Shown piece by piece: positions 1 to 11,809 of a stretch of DNA of 64,000 bases. The notes beneath the pieces are model-generated. The model was not told where the DNA came from. It saw nothing but the letters and a program-made list of their open reading frames with translations, and did no database searches. The position numbers and the translations under genes are program-made. The stretch is from Curvibacter sp. CHRR-16. Its GTDB lineage: Bacteria > Pseudomonadota > Gammaproteobacteria > Burkholderiales > Burkholderiaceae_C. Position 1 is the stretch's first letter, and each line of letters begins with the position of its first letter. The DNA is taken from contig NZ_JAHCSH010000001.1 in assembly GCF_018474005.1 (NCBI RefSeq), positions 186,001-250,000 on the forward strand. The letters are read 5' to 3'.

Positions 1-371
1 GCCACCGCCTCGCGGGCGGTGCGGCAGCCCGCGGTGTTGGGCAGCAGGCGCACGCCGTGGCGCTGGATGAGTTGGTAAAACTCCCCCGGTATTAGGGGAC
101 TGTTGGCCGGGCCACCCGCATGGCCTTGGTTGGGGCCAAGGCACGGGGACAGTTGGCGCTTGAGGCCCACCGTCACCACCTGCGTGCCCGATGCCTCTAT
201 GGCCTGCTGCAGCACCGCAGGCGATGGGTAGAGCGCTGTGCCCAAGAAAAAGCGGCTGTGCAGGGTGACATCGCCTATTTGCAGTGCATCGCTCGTGTCG
301 GGGGCGAATTGGGGGGCACGGGGCGGTGGCTGGATGGGTGACTGGCAGGGGGATTGGTTGTCGTGGCTCAC
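1..371 (-). CDS. thiG: Thiazole synthase ThiG, N-terminal part (runs off the window)
   Basis: ThiG builds the thiazole phosphate ring of thiamine from deoxyxylulose phosphate, dehydroglycine and sulfur carried on ThiS. About 123 N-terminal codons are visible; the rest lies beyond position 1. The start is a GTG at 371-369, chosen because GGAGG stands 7 nt upstream and the gene begins 3 nt after the thiS stop. The translation has a proline-rich leader of about 25 residues and then [19 protein letters not shown], typical of the ThiG N-terminus. The following stretch [11 protein letters not shown] carries the lysine position conserved in the family. It is the fourth gene of the thiC-thiO-thiS-thiG operon. 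The proline-rich leader before the barrel is longer than usual. Confidence 0.93.
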   Translation of the reverse strand, partial: MSHDNQSPCQSPIQPPPRAPQFAPDTSDALQIGDVTLHSRFFLGTALYPSPAVLQQAIEASGTQVVTVGLKRQLSPCLGPNQGHAGGPANSPLIPGEFYQLIQRHGVRLLPNTAGCRTAREAV

Positions 372-373
372 TA

Positions 374-615
374 TCAGCCTCCAAAAATGGGTTGGAAGGT
401 CATCACCTCGTCGCCGCTGTGCAGCACCCGCGCAGCGCGCGCGCTGATGGCGACGAATTCACCATTGACCGCCGTGGCGATGCGCTCGGGCTGCACGCCT
501 TGCGTGGTGGCCAGCAGGGCCACCAGCTCGGCCAGCGTGGTGGGCAGGGGTTGGTCGGTGGCCAGTGGCAACGGTTGGCCATTGAGGCGGTAGGGGGTGT
601 GGTTTGCAGGGGTGT

Positions 616-619
<4 letters not shown>
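374..619 (-). CDS. thiS: Sulfur carrier protein ThiS
   Basis: Small ubiquitin-like sulfur carrier that delivers sulfur as a C-terminal thiocarboxylate to ThiG. It has 81 residues, slightly longer than the usual 65-70 because of an N-terminal extension ([19 protein letters not shown]). The C-terminus ends in the obligatory Gly-Gly (FQPIFGG), and the stretch before it ([16 protein letters not shown]) matches the family's VN..fVPR region. The gene overlaps the end of thiO by 4 nt and stops 3 nt before thiG, so it is translated in a coupled operon under the upstream riboswitch. Confidence 0.94.
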
Positions 620-3852
<3,233 letters not shown>

Positions 3853-3858
3853 GGGCTA

Positions 3859-3886
3859 ATTGTAAGCGTGGATGCGTTTATGCAAA
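3859..3886 (-). promoter_or_regulatory. Likely sigma-70 promoter of the thi operon
   Basis: On the minus strand TTTGCA (3886-3881) and TACAAT (3864-3859) are separated by 16 nt. The predicted start, about 3852, coincides with the first base of the TPP riboswitch P1 helix, which supports the assignment. Confidence 0.6.
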
Positions 3887-3904
3887 ACAGGCTGCAAACC
3901 AAGT

Positions 3905-3932
3905 TACAGTTTGTGGCAAGTGCTGCCGATGT
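3905..3932 (+). promoter_or_regulatory. Candidate sigma-28 (flagellar) promoter before the MCP gene
   Basis: TACAGTTT (3905-3912) and GCCGATGT (3925-3932) resemble the flagellar sigma consensus TAAAGTTT / GCCGATAA. The spacer is 12 nt, one longer than usual. The position, about 30 nt before the MCP start codon, fits, since chemoreceptor genes are often under FliA control. Confidence 0.4.
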
Positions 3933-3961
3933 AGGTGGCAAAACGAGTTGAGGAGAAATTC

Positions 3962-5530
3962 ATGGATTGGAAGCGTTTGTCGGTAGCTGCCCGCCTGTAT
4001 GCAGGCTTTGCGGTGGTGCTGCTGTTTTTGGTGGTGGTTACCGGGTTTTCTATCCAGCGCATGGGTCAGCTCAATGGGCACGTGGTGCAAATCGTGCAGG
4101 TCAACGGTGCCGAGGCCGATGAACTGAGCATCATGTTTGACAGCGTGTCCATTCGCAGCGTTCTGTTCCGTGACATGTTCCTGAAGGCTGACCCTGGCAG
4201 CTACAGCAAGGACATGCAAATCGTGCAAGATCAGGTCAAGGCTTATGCCGAGTCCAAAGCACGGCTGCAAGCCGTACTGGATGGCCAGCCCGATGCCACA
4301 GAAAAGCACGCCATCTTCAAAGACATGGGGCAGCTAGAGGACAAATCGCAAACCGTGTTCAAGCGCGCTGCTGAGCTGCTAGGCCCCAGCGGCAATCCCG
4401 AAGAAGCGCGCCAGTATTTGGTGGCCGAGGTGCTGCCGCTGCAGATCAAGTGGTTGGAATCGATCAACGCCCTCATCAACCTCAATTCCGACTTGAGCAA
4501 GGCCAGCAGCGTGGCCGTGCAAGAGGCGTATACCAAGTCCACTTGGTTCATGGTGGTGGTGTGCTTGGTGGCCATTGGCGCCGGTGCTGCCTTGGCCACG
4601 TGGATTATTCGTGGATTGATCAGCCAGTTGGGTGGCGAGCCGCGCTATGCCGTGAAAGTGGCCGACGAGGTGGCCAAAGGCCATTTGGCCGTGCAAGTGC
4701 GCACCAAGCCGGGCGACAGCAGCAGCCTGCTGGTGGCGCTGCGCGACATGCGCGACAGCTTGGCGCAAATCGTGGGCGAAGTGCGCGCTGGATCGGACTC
4801 CATCACCTCGGCAGCGGCGCAAATCGCGGCGGGCAACCAAGACTTGGCCAACCGCACCGAATCGCAGGCCAAGTCCATCGACCAAACCGCCCAAGCCATC
4901 GACGCCCTGACCGTGACCGTCAAGCACAACGCCGACAGCGCCCAGCAAGCCAGCCAAATGGCCCGCTCCGCATCCGACGTGGCGGTGCAGGGCGGCACCA
5001 TGGTGCAGCAGGTGGTGCAGACCATGGGGTCTATCAACGACTCGTCCAAAAAGATCGTGGACATCATTGGCGTGATCGAAGGCATTGCCTTCCAAACCAA
5101 CATCTTGGCCCTGAACGCCGCCGTGGAAGCCGCCCGCGCCGGTGAGCAAGGCCGTGGCTTTGCCGTGGTGGCCGCCGAGGTGCGCAGCCTGGCCCAGCGC
5201 TCGTCGGTGGCGGCCAAAGAAATCAAAACGCTGATCGACGACTCGGTGGACAAGGTTGAGTCCGGCAGCGAACTGGTGCAGCGCGCAGGTGCCACCATGG
5301 CCGGCTTGGTGGACAGCGTGCAGCGCGTGACCGACTTGGTGGGCGAAATATCCGCCGCCAGCCAAGAGCAAAGCCGTGGCATCGAGCAGGTGAACCACGC
5401 CATTGCCCAAATGGACGAAGTCACCCGCCAAAACGCCGCCCTGGTGGAACAAGCCGCCGCCGCCGCCCAGCTGCAACAAAGCTCAGCCGAAAAACTCTCC
5501 AACGTGGTGCGGGTGTTCCGGTTGGATTGA
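3962..5530 (+). CDS. Methyl-accepting chemotaxis protein
   Basis: Transmembrane chemoreceptor that would signal through CheW/CheA to the flagellar motor; 522 residues. TM1 lies at about residues 11-31 ([17 protein letters not shown]), followed by a periplasmic helical sensor of about 155 residues, TM2 at about 190-212 ([20 protein letters not shown]), a HAMP segment, and a signalling domain with the conserved hairpin tip [20 protein letters not shown] and [18 protein letters not shown]. The ATG at 3962 is preferred over the upstream frame start at 3935 because GAGGAG stands just before it. No CheR-tethering pentapeptide is present at the C-terminus. The ligand cannot be inferred. It stands alone with its own terminator. 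Confidence 0.93.
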   Translation: MDWKRLSVAARLYAGFAVVLLFLVVVTGFSIQRMGQLNGHVVQIVQVNGAEADELSIMFDSVSIRSVLFRDMFLKADPGSYSKDMQIVQDQVKAYAESKARLQAVLDGQPDATEKHAIFKDMGQLEDKSQTVFKRAAELLGPSGNPEEARQYLVAEVLPLQIKWLESINALINLNSDLSKASSVAVQEAYTKSTWFMVVVCLVAIGAGAALATWIIRGLISQLGGEPRYAVKVADEVAKGHLAVQVRTKPGDSSSLLVALRDMRDSLAQIVGEVRAGSDSITSAAAQIAAGNQDLANRTESQAKSIDQTAQAIDALTVTVKHNADSAQQASQMARSASDVAVQGGTMVQQVVQTMGSINDSSKKIVDIIGVIEGIAFQTNILALNAAVEAARAGEQGRGFAVVAAEVRSLAQRSSVAAKEIKTLIDDSVDKVESGSELVQRAGATMAGLVDSVQRVTDLVGEISAASQEQSRGIEQVNHAIAQMDEVTRQNAALVEQAAAAAQLQQSSAEKLSNVVRVFRLD

Positions 5531-5555
5531 GTGCTTGATTTCATTGATTGCAAAT

Positions 5556-5592
5556 AAAAAAAGCCACAGGCAATGCCTGTGGCTTTTTTGTT
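5556..5592 (+). terminator. Rho-independent terminator after the MCP gene
   Basis: AGCCACAGGCA (5562-5572) pairs with TGCCTGTGGCT and is followed by TTTTTT. An A-run precedes the stem, so it could act in both directions. Confidence 0.9.
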
Positions 5593-5697
5593 GGGCGTGG
5601 CTGGGTGGTGGTTGAATTCAATATATTTCTTCTTGATTCAAACAATTAGTTAATTGCCAGCTTCAATTGCCGGGATGCGACAGATAGTTCATGATGA

Positions 5698-6726
5698 TTA
5701 CTCCCATTTAAAAGATTTTTGACCGCTGGTAACTCCGCATACATCAAGTCGGTAGTACGGTTTCATAATCGATGTCAATTGACTGATAGATACGCTCGAC
5801 GTAACGGGAGATGGTGCTTCGTAGTTATGAAACCAATACCAATGACTTTCAAAAAAAAACGGAAGCATGGAAAACGTTGAATATTCCGTCATGACTTTTG
5901 GTGACTTCAAGTCGTGCGTGAATAATTTCGTATGTATGGACGGGCAATTGCCATCGTCTAAGCCCGCAATGCGGACAAGCAGGGAATCTCCTTGCTCAGG
6001 CAACGGAATAGGGTTATCCCACTGGTAAAAAGCGAACTCCTTGAACTGGAAAGCACTTTCCCACACCTTATTCAGATATTCATCGGATGGCATCGGAAAG
6101 GCCGAATGTTTACTCTTGGGATCGATAGGTTGACCTGCTTTTGGAGGTGGATCAGAAAAAGCTGCTGGCCATAGCTCTTCCCACGCATGATCGGCCAGAA
6201 CAAACTTCTTGTACAACTCCTTGTCTTTTTGCAAATCCAGCTTCTTCCACGGTGGCAGTTGCACCTCCGGCAGGCGCTGCAAGATGTCAAAGGCACATAC
6301 ACGCCCATGGGCTGGACGGTATAGCTCTTCATTCATGGCCTCGACGAGACTCTCGCACAAGGGCTCGCCTTGCCCTTTACGCAAAAAGTATTCTTTGCCC
6401 GATGCCATCTGCTGCAAACGGGCTTGATACGTTTGCTTAAGGCACTGCGCATCCGCGCATTCGTTGCGCTTCGCTATCCAGTGCTTTTGCGTGTTTCGAA
6501 ACTGGTCTTGGAATTTGTTATCGCGCAAATGCAGCTTCCAAGCGTGTCCCAAGTCCCCATCCAACTTCGACAACTCCGCATCCGCACAAATCATCTTCTC
6601 CACTTTGCTTTGCGCTTTCGCACAATCAAAGCTGGCGGCCTGTGCGCCCGTGTTGGCTATGAGCAGCATGCCTATGGCAAAGCTATGACGTGCTGTTTTG
6701 TTTAATAAACCTATTGATTTACGCAT
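5698..6726 (-). CDS. Secreted LprI-like protein with unique C-terminal domain (copy A)
   Basis: The 342-residue product has a signal peptide (about residues 15-30, FAIGMLLIANTGAQA) and then an LprI/DUF1311 domain: FDCAKAQSKVEKMICAD, then W...R..C....CLKQTY with four cysteines that could form two disulfides. The remaining 230 residues have three to four further cysteines and no family I recognise. LprI of Mycobacterium tuberculosis is a lysozyme inhibitor, so a lysozyme-binding role is plausible but inferred here. The start has AAAGGAG 6 nt upstream. The gene overlaps the end of the RTX/lysozyme-like gene by 8 nt, so the two are translationally coupled. Base composition is more AT-rich than neighbouring housekeeping genes. 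Confidence 0.8.
   Translation of the reverse strand: MRKSIGLLNKTARHSFAIGMLLIANTGAQAASFDCAKAQSKVEKMICADAELSKLDGDLGHAWKLHLRDNKFQDQFRNTQKHWIAKRNECADAQCLKQTYQARLQQMASGKEYFLRKGQGEPLCESLVEAMNEELYRPAHGRVCAFDILQRLPEVQLPPWKKLDLQKDKELYKKFVLADHAWEELWPAAFSDPPPKAGQPIDPKSKHSAFPMPSDEYLNKVWESAFQFKEFAFYQWDNPIPLPEQGDSLLVRIAGLDDGNCPSIHTKLFTHDLKSPKVMTEYSTFSMLPFFFESHWYWFHNYEAPSPVTSSVSISQLTSIMKPYYRLDVCGVTSGQKSFKWE
6558..6656 (-). repeat. 99-bp direct repeat, copy A (LprI N-terminus)
   Basis: This stretch matches 9261-9359 with 5 mismatches over 99 bases. It encodes the end of the signal peptide and the start of the LprI domain (GAQAASFDCAKAQSKVEKM and on). Sequence on both sides diverges sharply, at base and protein level. 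Confidence 0.93.
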
Positions 6727-8449
6727 GGCAGACTCCTTTGGTGCGCAAGCCCATGCGTTGTCTGCGCCGATTGAATCTAGCCGCAGAGCAGGTCGCTGAT
6801 TTTCGATTCAGCACATGTGGATTTAGGGCGTAGCTATTGCTATTACCGCTACCGCTTTGGTCTGCAGTGACTTGGCCTTCTTGCACCAGAGCAAAGCTCA
6901 CTTGGGTTTGCCCAAATGGGTTGGCCCCTGGCTGGTCGCTCAGGGCTACGGGGGAGCCTTTCTCCAGTGTGAGTCCCAGATAGCCTTGGCTGCCGGTGAG
7001 CTTGGCTATGTCGTCTTGGCTGAGCTTGATGCTCACGTCATTGCCTGCCCCCAGTGTGCTGCCGCTGATGGTGAGGGTCTTGCTGTTGTAGTCCAGTGTG
7101 TAGAGGATGGCTCCTCCATCTACTGACCATTGGCTTTGGCCGTTGTCGAGGGTCTTGTAGTCGGCTTTCTTGGCCCCTTTGAGGGCGCTGCCTGCAACCA
7201 CCAGCTTGCCATCTCCGTCGCTGTCAAGGATGGTGTCGTGTCCTTCGCCTGCGTTGATGACGTAGGTGTCGCTACCTGCTCCTCCTTGTAGGGTGTCGTT
7301 GCCTTGCATGCCAAACAGGTAGTCGTCTCCTGCTCCTGCAATGATGGTGTCTGCCCCGGTGTTGCCGACTAAGACGTTATGTTCCATGCCGGTGCCTTTG
7401 CCGTCATCTCCTGTGGCATCTAGTCTGCCTACAACTCCTGCATTGCCGTTGTAGTACAGGGCTGCAGGGTTGAGGATGGAGGCGTTGAGTTGCTGCTCTG
7501 TGGGCAGTTGGCTGTTCAGCCATTTGATGAAGGCGTCTCGCGCGGGGATTAAGGCATCGAAGAGGGTTTGAGCCTTAGTAATGGAAGATAAATTTACATC
7601 CGCATTTGCCACTGCGATCATGTTACGCACGGCATCCGTGCCATCTGGCGGGACTCCGTATTGTGCTTCGTAGGCAAGGATACGGGGTCGGTGCTTCGTG
7701 AGCATCTCGAACACTTGCTTTGCTTCACCAGTTGTTACCGCGGTTGGGTTATCGTACAAACCAAAGGCCTGCGCCTCTACGAAATGGCGCTTTGCCTGAC
7801 CAGGTCCGTCATTAGCACCCAAATAGCCCTCGTATCGGATCAAATACCAAGCCTCGGCCCGGTTAGAGTCAGCTACTATGGCTGCCTTGAGTGCTGCACT
7901 TCTATTTGTCGTCAATCCTTGGTAGGCCATTGCAACGAGAACTGCGCGCTCGAATGACAGAGGCAATGTACTTCGATCCGCTATAACACGATCAATCACT
8001 TTTTCTTTGTCTTCAATGATCGCTGTATATGTGCTCTCAATTTGCGCCGTTGTCAGAGTGAAGGTTGTCTGGCTGTTTATGGCGGCAATGCCTGCGAACA
8101 GTGGATCGACGGCTCTATTCGCCATGATCTGGTTGAGAGATGCTTGCAGGGATGCGTTGGTAGTATCTGAGCCAGTAAGCACACCGATGATTTGAGCAAC
8201 ATAAGCCTTTTCCGCTGCATTCGCGGCAGGTGTTAGTCCAGTTGTTTGATTTAATCCTAAGGTTGCAAAGACTTTTTGCTGAGCCAAGGAATTGGTCGGC
8301 TCTATATCGAAACCACGACCAATCGTGACATGCTTATTCGGAGTCTTACTGTCAAAGTATGGGGTGGAGCTATCTGCTTCAAACGTGCCAAGCAATTTGG
8401 CAAGAAGTTTGTTGTAGTCCGATACGTTTAGCTTGTGCAAATTAATCAT
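6719..8449 (-). CDS. RTX protein with T4-lysozyme-like N-terminal domain
   Basis: 576 residues. Near the N-terminus, E24, D33 and T42 sit in GTFEADSSTPYFDSKTP...VTIGRGFDIE, spaced E-8-D-8-T; T4 lysozyme (GH24) has E-8-D-5-T followed by IGxGH. Further on, SFERAVLVAMAYQG (165-178) and AKRHFVEAQAFGLY (219-232) resemble the C-lobe of lysozyme/pesticin-type muramidases. Residues 360-408 hold four to five calcium-binding nonapeptides (NTGADTI, GAGDDYL, MQGNDTL, GAGSDTY). There is no signal peptide, as expected for a type I secretion substrate. The last 30 residues are rich in Arg and Cys, unlike normal secretion signals. It starts 2 nt after the upstream LprI-like gene. Function inferred: secreted peptidoglycan hydrolase. 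Confidence 0.8.
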   Translation of the reverse strand: MINLHKLNVSDYNKLLAKLLGTFEADSSTPYFDSKTPNKHVTIGRGFDIEPTNSLAQQKVFATLGLNQTTGLTPAANAAEKAYVAQIIGVLTGSDTTNASLQASLNQIMANRAVDPLFAGIAAINSQTTFTLTTAQIESTYTAIIEDKEKVIDRVIADRSTLPLSFERAVLVAMAYQGLTTNRSAALKAAIVADSNRAEAWYLIRYEGYLGANDGPGQAKRHFVEAQAFGLYDNPTAVTTGEAKQVFEMLTKHRPRILAYEAQYGVPPDGTDAVRNMIAVANADVNLSSITKAQTLFDALIPARDAFIKWLNSQLPTEQQLNASILNPAALYYNGNAGVVGRLDATGDDGKGTGMEHNVLVGNTGADTIIAGAGDDYLFGMQGNDTLQGGAGSDTYVINAGEGHDTILDSDGDGKLVVAGSALKGAKKADYKTLDNGQSQWSVDGGAILYTLDYNSKTLTISGSTLGAGNDVSIKLSQDDIAKLTGSQGYLGLTLEKGSPVALSDQPGANPFGQTQVSFALVQEGQVTADQSGSGNSNSYALNPHVLNRKSATCSAARFNRRRQRMGLRTKGVCHA

Positions 8450-8451
8450 GG

Positions 8452-9420
8452 TTACTTCCCTTCAGTGTTGTTCGTGAAATTGATGTGACAGAAATTCCGG
8501 TGATCACCAAATATTTCGATAGTCCCCTTCCCATCTCCTTTCATGTCCCAGAAGGCGATGTAGGGGTTCCCTTTGTGCAGGAAGAGGTCCGGACGCATCT
8601 CCTTCGAATAGCTGGAATATCCGTTCAGCACTGATTTGTAGGTCACACCAAAATCAAGTTTTTGCAGTTTGGAGTCAATCGCAAAATACTGACGCAGGGG
8701 ATAAGTGCTGTTCCAGTACTTGGGCTCGCACGGGCTCTCCTTATCTCCATTGATGAAACGAATAACTGTCGTCGTTTTCCCATCAATGGGGATCTGCGTA
8801 ACTGCCAGTGCGATTTCTCCACTTCGTGCTCTGCTCTCAAACGAAGCTCTCAAATGTTCGTCATGCGCCCATCCATACTCGTTTTGCCATATCTGTTCGA
8901 CCAGATATCGATGCTTAAGCGCATTTATAGGTCTCCACTTCGGCCACGTAAATTGGACCATGCTGGGATGAAACTCTCGATCACACACCATTGGTGGATT
9001 GCCAAGACGCTTCAAGTTTTCCAAAAAATCTTGGCATACCTCTGTTGTGGGTACTGCTGCATCTGGCGATTCCTCAGTGAGGACATATCTAGATGCCAAA
9101 TGATTGGAGAGTGCGGCTAAACGATTTACATATTCGTCCTTGATGCAGGCGTTCGAAGTGCAGGCAGCGCGTTTCTTCAGCCATTGCTTCTGCGCCAGTT
9201 TGATAGCTGCAGCGTCTGCTTGGTTTTGCAGAGCGACTTGGTAACTTGCACTCATCTCCTCATCCAACTTGGACAACTCAGCATCCGCACAAATCATCTT
9301 CTCCACTTTGCTCTGCGCTTTCGCACAATCAAAGCTGGCGGCCTGTGCGCCTGTGCTGGTGATCAGCATGCCCACGGCAATTGCGCCAATCCAATGGCGT
9401 ATTTCTCTTTTCATATCCAT
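8452..9420 (-). CDS. Secreted LprI-like protein with unique C-terminal domain (copy B)
   Basis: 322 residues from the ATG at 9420, chosen because AGGAGG ends 5 nt before it; a further ATG lies two codons in. Signal peptide WIGAIAVGMLITSTGAQA is followed by the LprI/DUF1311 domain FDCAKAQSKVEKMICAD...W.KKRAACTSNACIKDEY with the same four-cysteine pattern as copy A. The C-terminal 200 residues have several cysteines but no clear similarity to the C-terminus of copy A and no family I recognise. It is the first gene of the three-gene unit, ending 2 nt before the RTX/lysozyme-like gene. A periplasmic lysozyme inhibitor or immunity role is inferred from family and position only. Confidence 0.8.
   Translation of the reverse strand: MDMKREIRHWIGAIAVGMLITSTGAQAASFDCAKAQSKVEKMICADAELSKLDEEMSASYQVALQNQADAAAIKLAQKQWLKKRAACTSNACIKDEYVNRLAALSNHLASRYVLTEESPDAAVPTTEVCQDFLENLKRLGNPPMVCDREFHPSMVQFTWPKWRPINALKHRYLVEQIWQNEYGWAHDEHLRASFESRARSGEIALAVTQIPIDGKTTTVIRFINGDKESPCEPKYWNSTYPLRQYFAIDSKLQKLDFGVTYKSVLNGYSSYSKEMRPDLFLHKGNPYIAFWDMKGDGKGTIEIFGDHRNFCHINFTNNTEGK
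9261..9359 (-). repeat. 99-bp direct repeat, copy B (LprI N-terminus)
   Basis: Partner of the repeat at 6558-6656. The match covers the signal peptide end and first 25 or so residues of the mature protein and stops abruptly on each side. Confidence 0.93.
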
Positions 9421-9531
9421 CCTTTCCTCCTGTGTCGTATCTGTCATAGCCCTCTCAAGGCTTCCATTCCTTCGTACTCAACGCCCCCACACTGGCCAAT
9501 AGCCTTAACCTAGCGATCTCAACTCTGGCCC

Positions 9532-10032
9532 TCACTTCTCCTGCACATGCGTCAGCGGCAGGGCTGTGCCGGTTTTGATGGTGTTGAGCACGATGTTGGA
9601 GCGGATGCTGGCCACGCCTTGGATGCGGGTGATGCGGCGCAGCACGGTGTCTGACAGGGTGGACAGGTCGGTGGTGACGATATGCAGCACGTAGTCGGCC
9701 TCGCCCGCCACGGCGTAGCAGTCCAGCACTTCGTCTATGTGTTTCACCTCTTCTTCAAAAGCGCGGCCTTCTTCGCCGCCGTGGCGCAGCAGGGTTACAT
9801 AGGTCAGCGCCCGCACGCCCAGGCCCAAGCGGCTGGGTTCTAGCAAGGCGACATAGCGCTTGATCAGCCCTTGGTCTTGCAGCCGCTGGATGCGGCGGCT
9901 CACTTGCGAGGCCGAGAGGTGGATGGCCTCGCCAATGGCTTGGTGGGTGGCGTAGGCGTTCTTTTGCAGTGCAGCAAGCAAGCCGATATCGAACTTATCA
10001 AGCAGCAATCCGTCATCTAATTTGATTTGCAT
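9532..10032 (-). CDS. Lrp/AsnC-family transcriptional regulator
   Basis: 166 residues from the ATG at 10032; ATG 10047 in the same frame is a possible alternative, and neither has a good ribosome site. The N-terminus is a winged helix typical of AsnC proteins: [20 protein letters not shown], then [19 protein letters not shown]. The C-terminal half is the RAM effector domain with [18 protein letters not shown] and the conserved end [11 protein letters not shown]. It is divergent from hpd, with 107 nt between start codons. It probably controls the phenylalanine/tyrosine operon in response to an aromatic amino acid, by position and by analogy with other Lrp-type regulators of such operons. Confidence 0.92.
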   Translation of the reverse strand: MQIKLDDGLLLDKFDIGLLAALQKNAYATHQAIGEAIHLSASQVSRRIQRLQDQGLIKRYVALLEPSRLGLGVRALTYVTLLRHGGEEGRAFEEEVKHIDEVLDCYAVAGEADYVLHIVTTDLSTLSDTVLRRITRIQGVASIRSNIVLNTIKTGTALPLTHVQEK

Positions 10033-10036
10033 GCAT

Positions 10037-10106
10037 AAATTGTGCATCAGCAAGGGTTTTGTCGGGGGACTTGCGCGCACAAATTGCGCACGCTGATTCG
10101 CACAAT
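10037..10106. promoter_or_regulatory. Candidate Lrp-type operator between regulator and hpd
   Basis: An imperfect inverted repeat ATTGCGCA...TGATTCGCACAAT spans 10083-10106. A half-site of the same kind, AATTGTGCATCAGC, stands at 10038-10051; the minus-strand arm reads ATTGTGCGAATCAGC. Repeated half-sites across a divergent promoter are usual for Lrp/AsnC regulators. Confidence 0.5.
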
Positions 10107-10139
10107 CTGGGGCATAGAAACGTACCGCAGGAGAGTGTT

Positions 10140-11222
10140 ATGGCCGACTTATTTGACAACCCGATGGGACTGATGGGGTTTGAGTTTGTGGAATTTGCCT
10201 CACCCACGCCCGGCGTGATTGAGCCGCTGCTGGAAAAGATGGGCTTTAGTTTGGTGGCGCGCCACCGCTCCAAAAAGGTAGAGCTGTACCGCCAGGGCGA
10301 CATCAACTTCATCGTCAACAACGAGCCGCACAGCGTGGGAGCCTACTTTGCCGCCGAGCATGGGCCTAGCGCGTGCGGCATGGCGTTTCGGGTACGTGAC
10401 GCGCACCACGCTTACAAGCGGGCGCTGGAGATGGGGGCGCAGCCGCTGGACATTCCCACCGGGCCTATGGAGTTGCGCTTGCCCGCGATCAAAGGCATAG
10501 GGGGTGCGCCGCTGTACCTCATAGACCGGTTTGAGGACGGCAAGTCCATTTACGACATCGACTTTGAGTTCCTGCCCGGCGTGGACCGCCGCCCGCAAGG
10601 CTTTGGCCTGAAGGTGGTAGACCACCTGACGCACAACGTGTACCGCGGTCGCATGGCCTACTGGGCAGACTTTTATGAGCGACTGTTCAACTTCCGCGAG
10701 ATACGCTACTTCGACATCAAGGGCGAATACACAGGGCTGACTTCCAAAGCCATGACGGCACCGGACGGCAAGATCCGCATCCCGCTCAACGAAGAGGCCA
10801 AGGGCTCCTCGGGCCAGATCGAGGAGTACTTGCTGCGCTTTGGGGGCGAGGGCATTCAGCACATCGCTCTGCTGACCGACGACCTGAAAACCACCATAGA
10901 CCAGCTGCGCACCAACGGTGTGCCGCTGATGAGCGCCCCGCGTGACACCTACTACGAGATGCTGGCCGAGCGCCTGCCCGGCCATGGCGAGAACGTGGCG
11001 GAGCTGCAAACGCGCGGCATTTTGCTCGACGGCACGACAGAGGGTGGACAGAAGCGCCTGCTGCTGCAAATCTTCTCGGAGTGCCTGCTGGGGCCGGTGT
11101 TCTTTGAGTTCATCCAGCGCAAGGGCGACGAGGGCTTTGGCGAGGGCAACTTCAAGGCCTTGTTCGAGTCGCTAGAGCGTGACCAGCTGCGCCGTGGTGT
11201 GCTGGAAGTCGCCGAGGCCTAA
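10140..11222 (+). CDS. hpd: 4-Hydroxyphenylpyruvate dioxygenase
   Basis: Iron(II) enzyme that converts 4-hydroxyphenylpyruvate and O2 to homogentisate in tyrosine breakdown. It has 360 residues, the usual bacterial length, with two VOC halves. Metal ligands are visible as His in [14 protein letters not shown], His in [12 protein letters not shown] and Glu in [13 protein letters not shown]; the C-terminal [18 protein letters not shown] is the family signature. The ATG at 10140 has AGGAGAG 4-5 nt upstream. First gene of the catabolic operon that runs to maiA. Confidence 0.97.
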   Translation: MADLFDNPMGLMGFEFVEFASPTPGVIEPLLEKMGFSLVARHRSKKVELYRQGDINFIVNNEPHSVGAYFAAEHGPSACGMAFRVRDAHHAYKRALEMGAQPLDIPTGPMELRLPAIKGIGGAPLYLIDRFEDGKSIYDIDFEFLPGVDRRPQGFGLKVVDHLTHNVYRGRMAYWADFYERLFNFREIRYFDIKGEYTGLTSKAMTAPDGKIRIPLNEEAKGSSGQIEEYLLRFGGEGIQHIALLTDDLKTTIDQLRTNGVPLMSAPRDTYYEMLAERLPGHGENVAELQTRGILLDGTTEGGQKRLLLQIFSECLLGPVFFEFIQRKGDEGFGEGNFKALFESLERDQLRRGVLEVAEA

Positions 11223-11225
11223 GCC

Positions 11226-11804
11226 ATGACTACCTTACACACCCCACACACCTTGCAAGTCCAGCGCATCCACCACGTGGCCTACCGCTGCCACGATGCC
11301 AAGCAAACCGTGCAGTGGTACGAGAAGATGCTCAACATGCGCTTCATGCTCGCCATTGCCGAGGACTTGGTGCCTTCGACCCGCGAGCCCGACCCGTATA
11401 TGCATGTGTTTTTGGATGCTGGCGGCGGCAACGTGCTGGCGTTTTTCGAGCTGCCCACCAAGCCTGCCATGGGCCGTGACCCCAACACGCCGCCATGGGT
11501 GCAGCACATTGCCTTTCGGGTGAAAGACCGCGACACGCTCTTGCAGTACCGCGCCCATTTGGAGGCTGAGGGGGTAAAGGTGCTGGGCGTGACCGACCAC
11601 GGCGCGTTCCACAGCATTTACTTTTTTGACCCGAACGGCCACCGCTTGGAGTTGGCCTGCCCCGACCCGGACGAACAGGCCATGCTTGAGCGCATGGATG
11701 CGGTGAAGTGGGACATGCTCAACGACTGGGCGCGTACCAAGAAAGCGCCGCACCACGCGGACTTTTTCCACCGCCGTGAGTTCACCAAGGCAGCTAGCGA
11801 GTAA
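11226..11804 (+). CDS. VOC-family metalloenzyme in the tyrosine operon
   Basis: 192 residues, one vicinal-oxygen-chelate unit made of two modules. Putative metal ligands are His in IHHVAYRC, His in VQHIAFRVKD and Glu in GHRLELACPDP, the 2-His-1-Glu set seen in glyoxalase I and in type I extradiol dioxygenases. The gene starts 3 nt after hpd and lies before the fumarylacetoacetase gene, where many bacteria have the cupin-fold homogentisate dioxygenase hmgA. No hmgA is in the window. The protein could act on homogentisate or a downstream intermediate, but the sequence does not decide this. Confidence 0.85.
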   Translation: MTTLHTPHTLQVQRIHHVAYRCHDAKQTVQWYEKMLNMRFMLAIAEDLVPSTREPDPYMHVFLDAGGGNVLAFFELPTKPAMGRDPNTPPWVQHIAFRVKDRDTLLQYRAHLEAEGVKVLGVTDHGAFHSIYFFDPNGHRLELACPDPDEQAMLERMDAVKWDMLNDWARTKKAPHHADFFHRREFTKAASE

Positions 11805-11809
11805 GTGTT

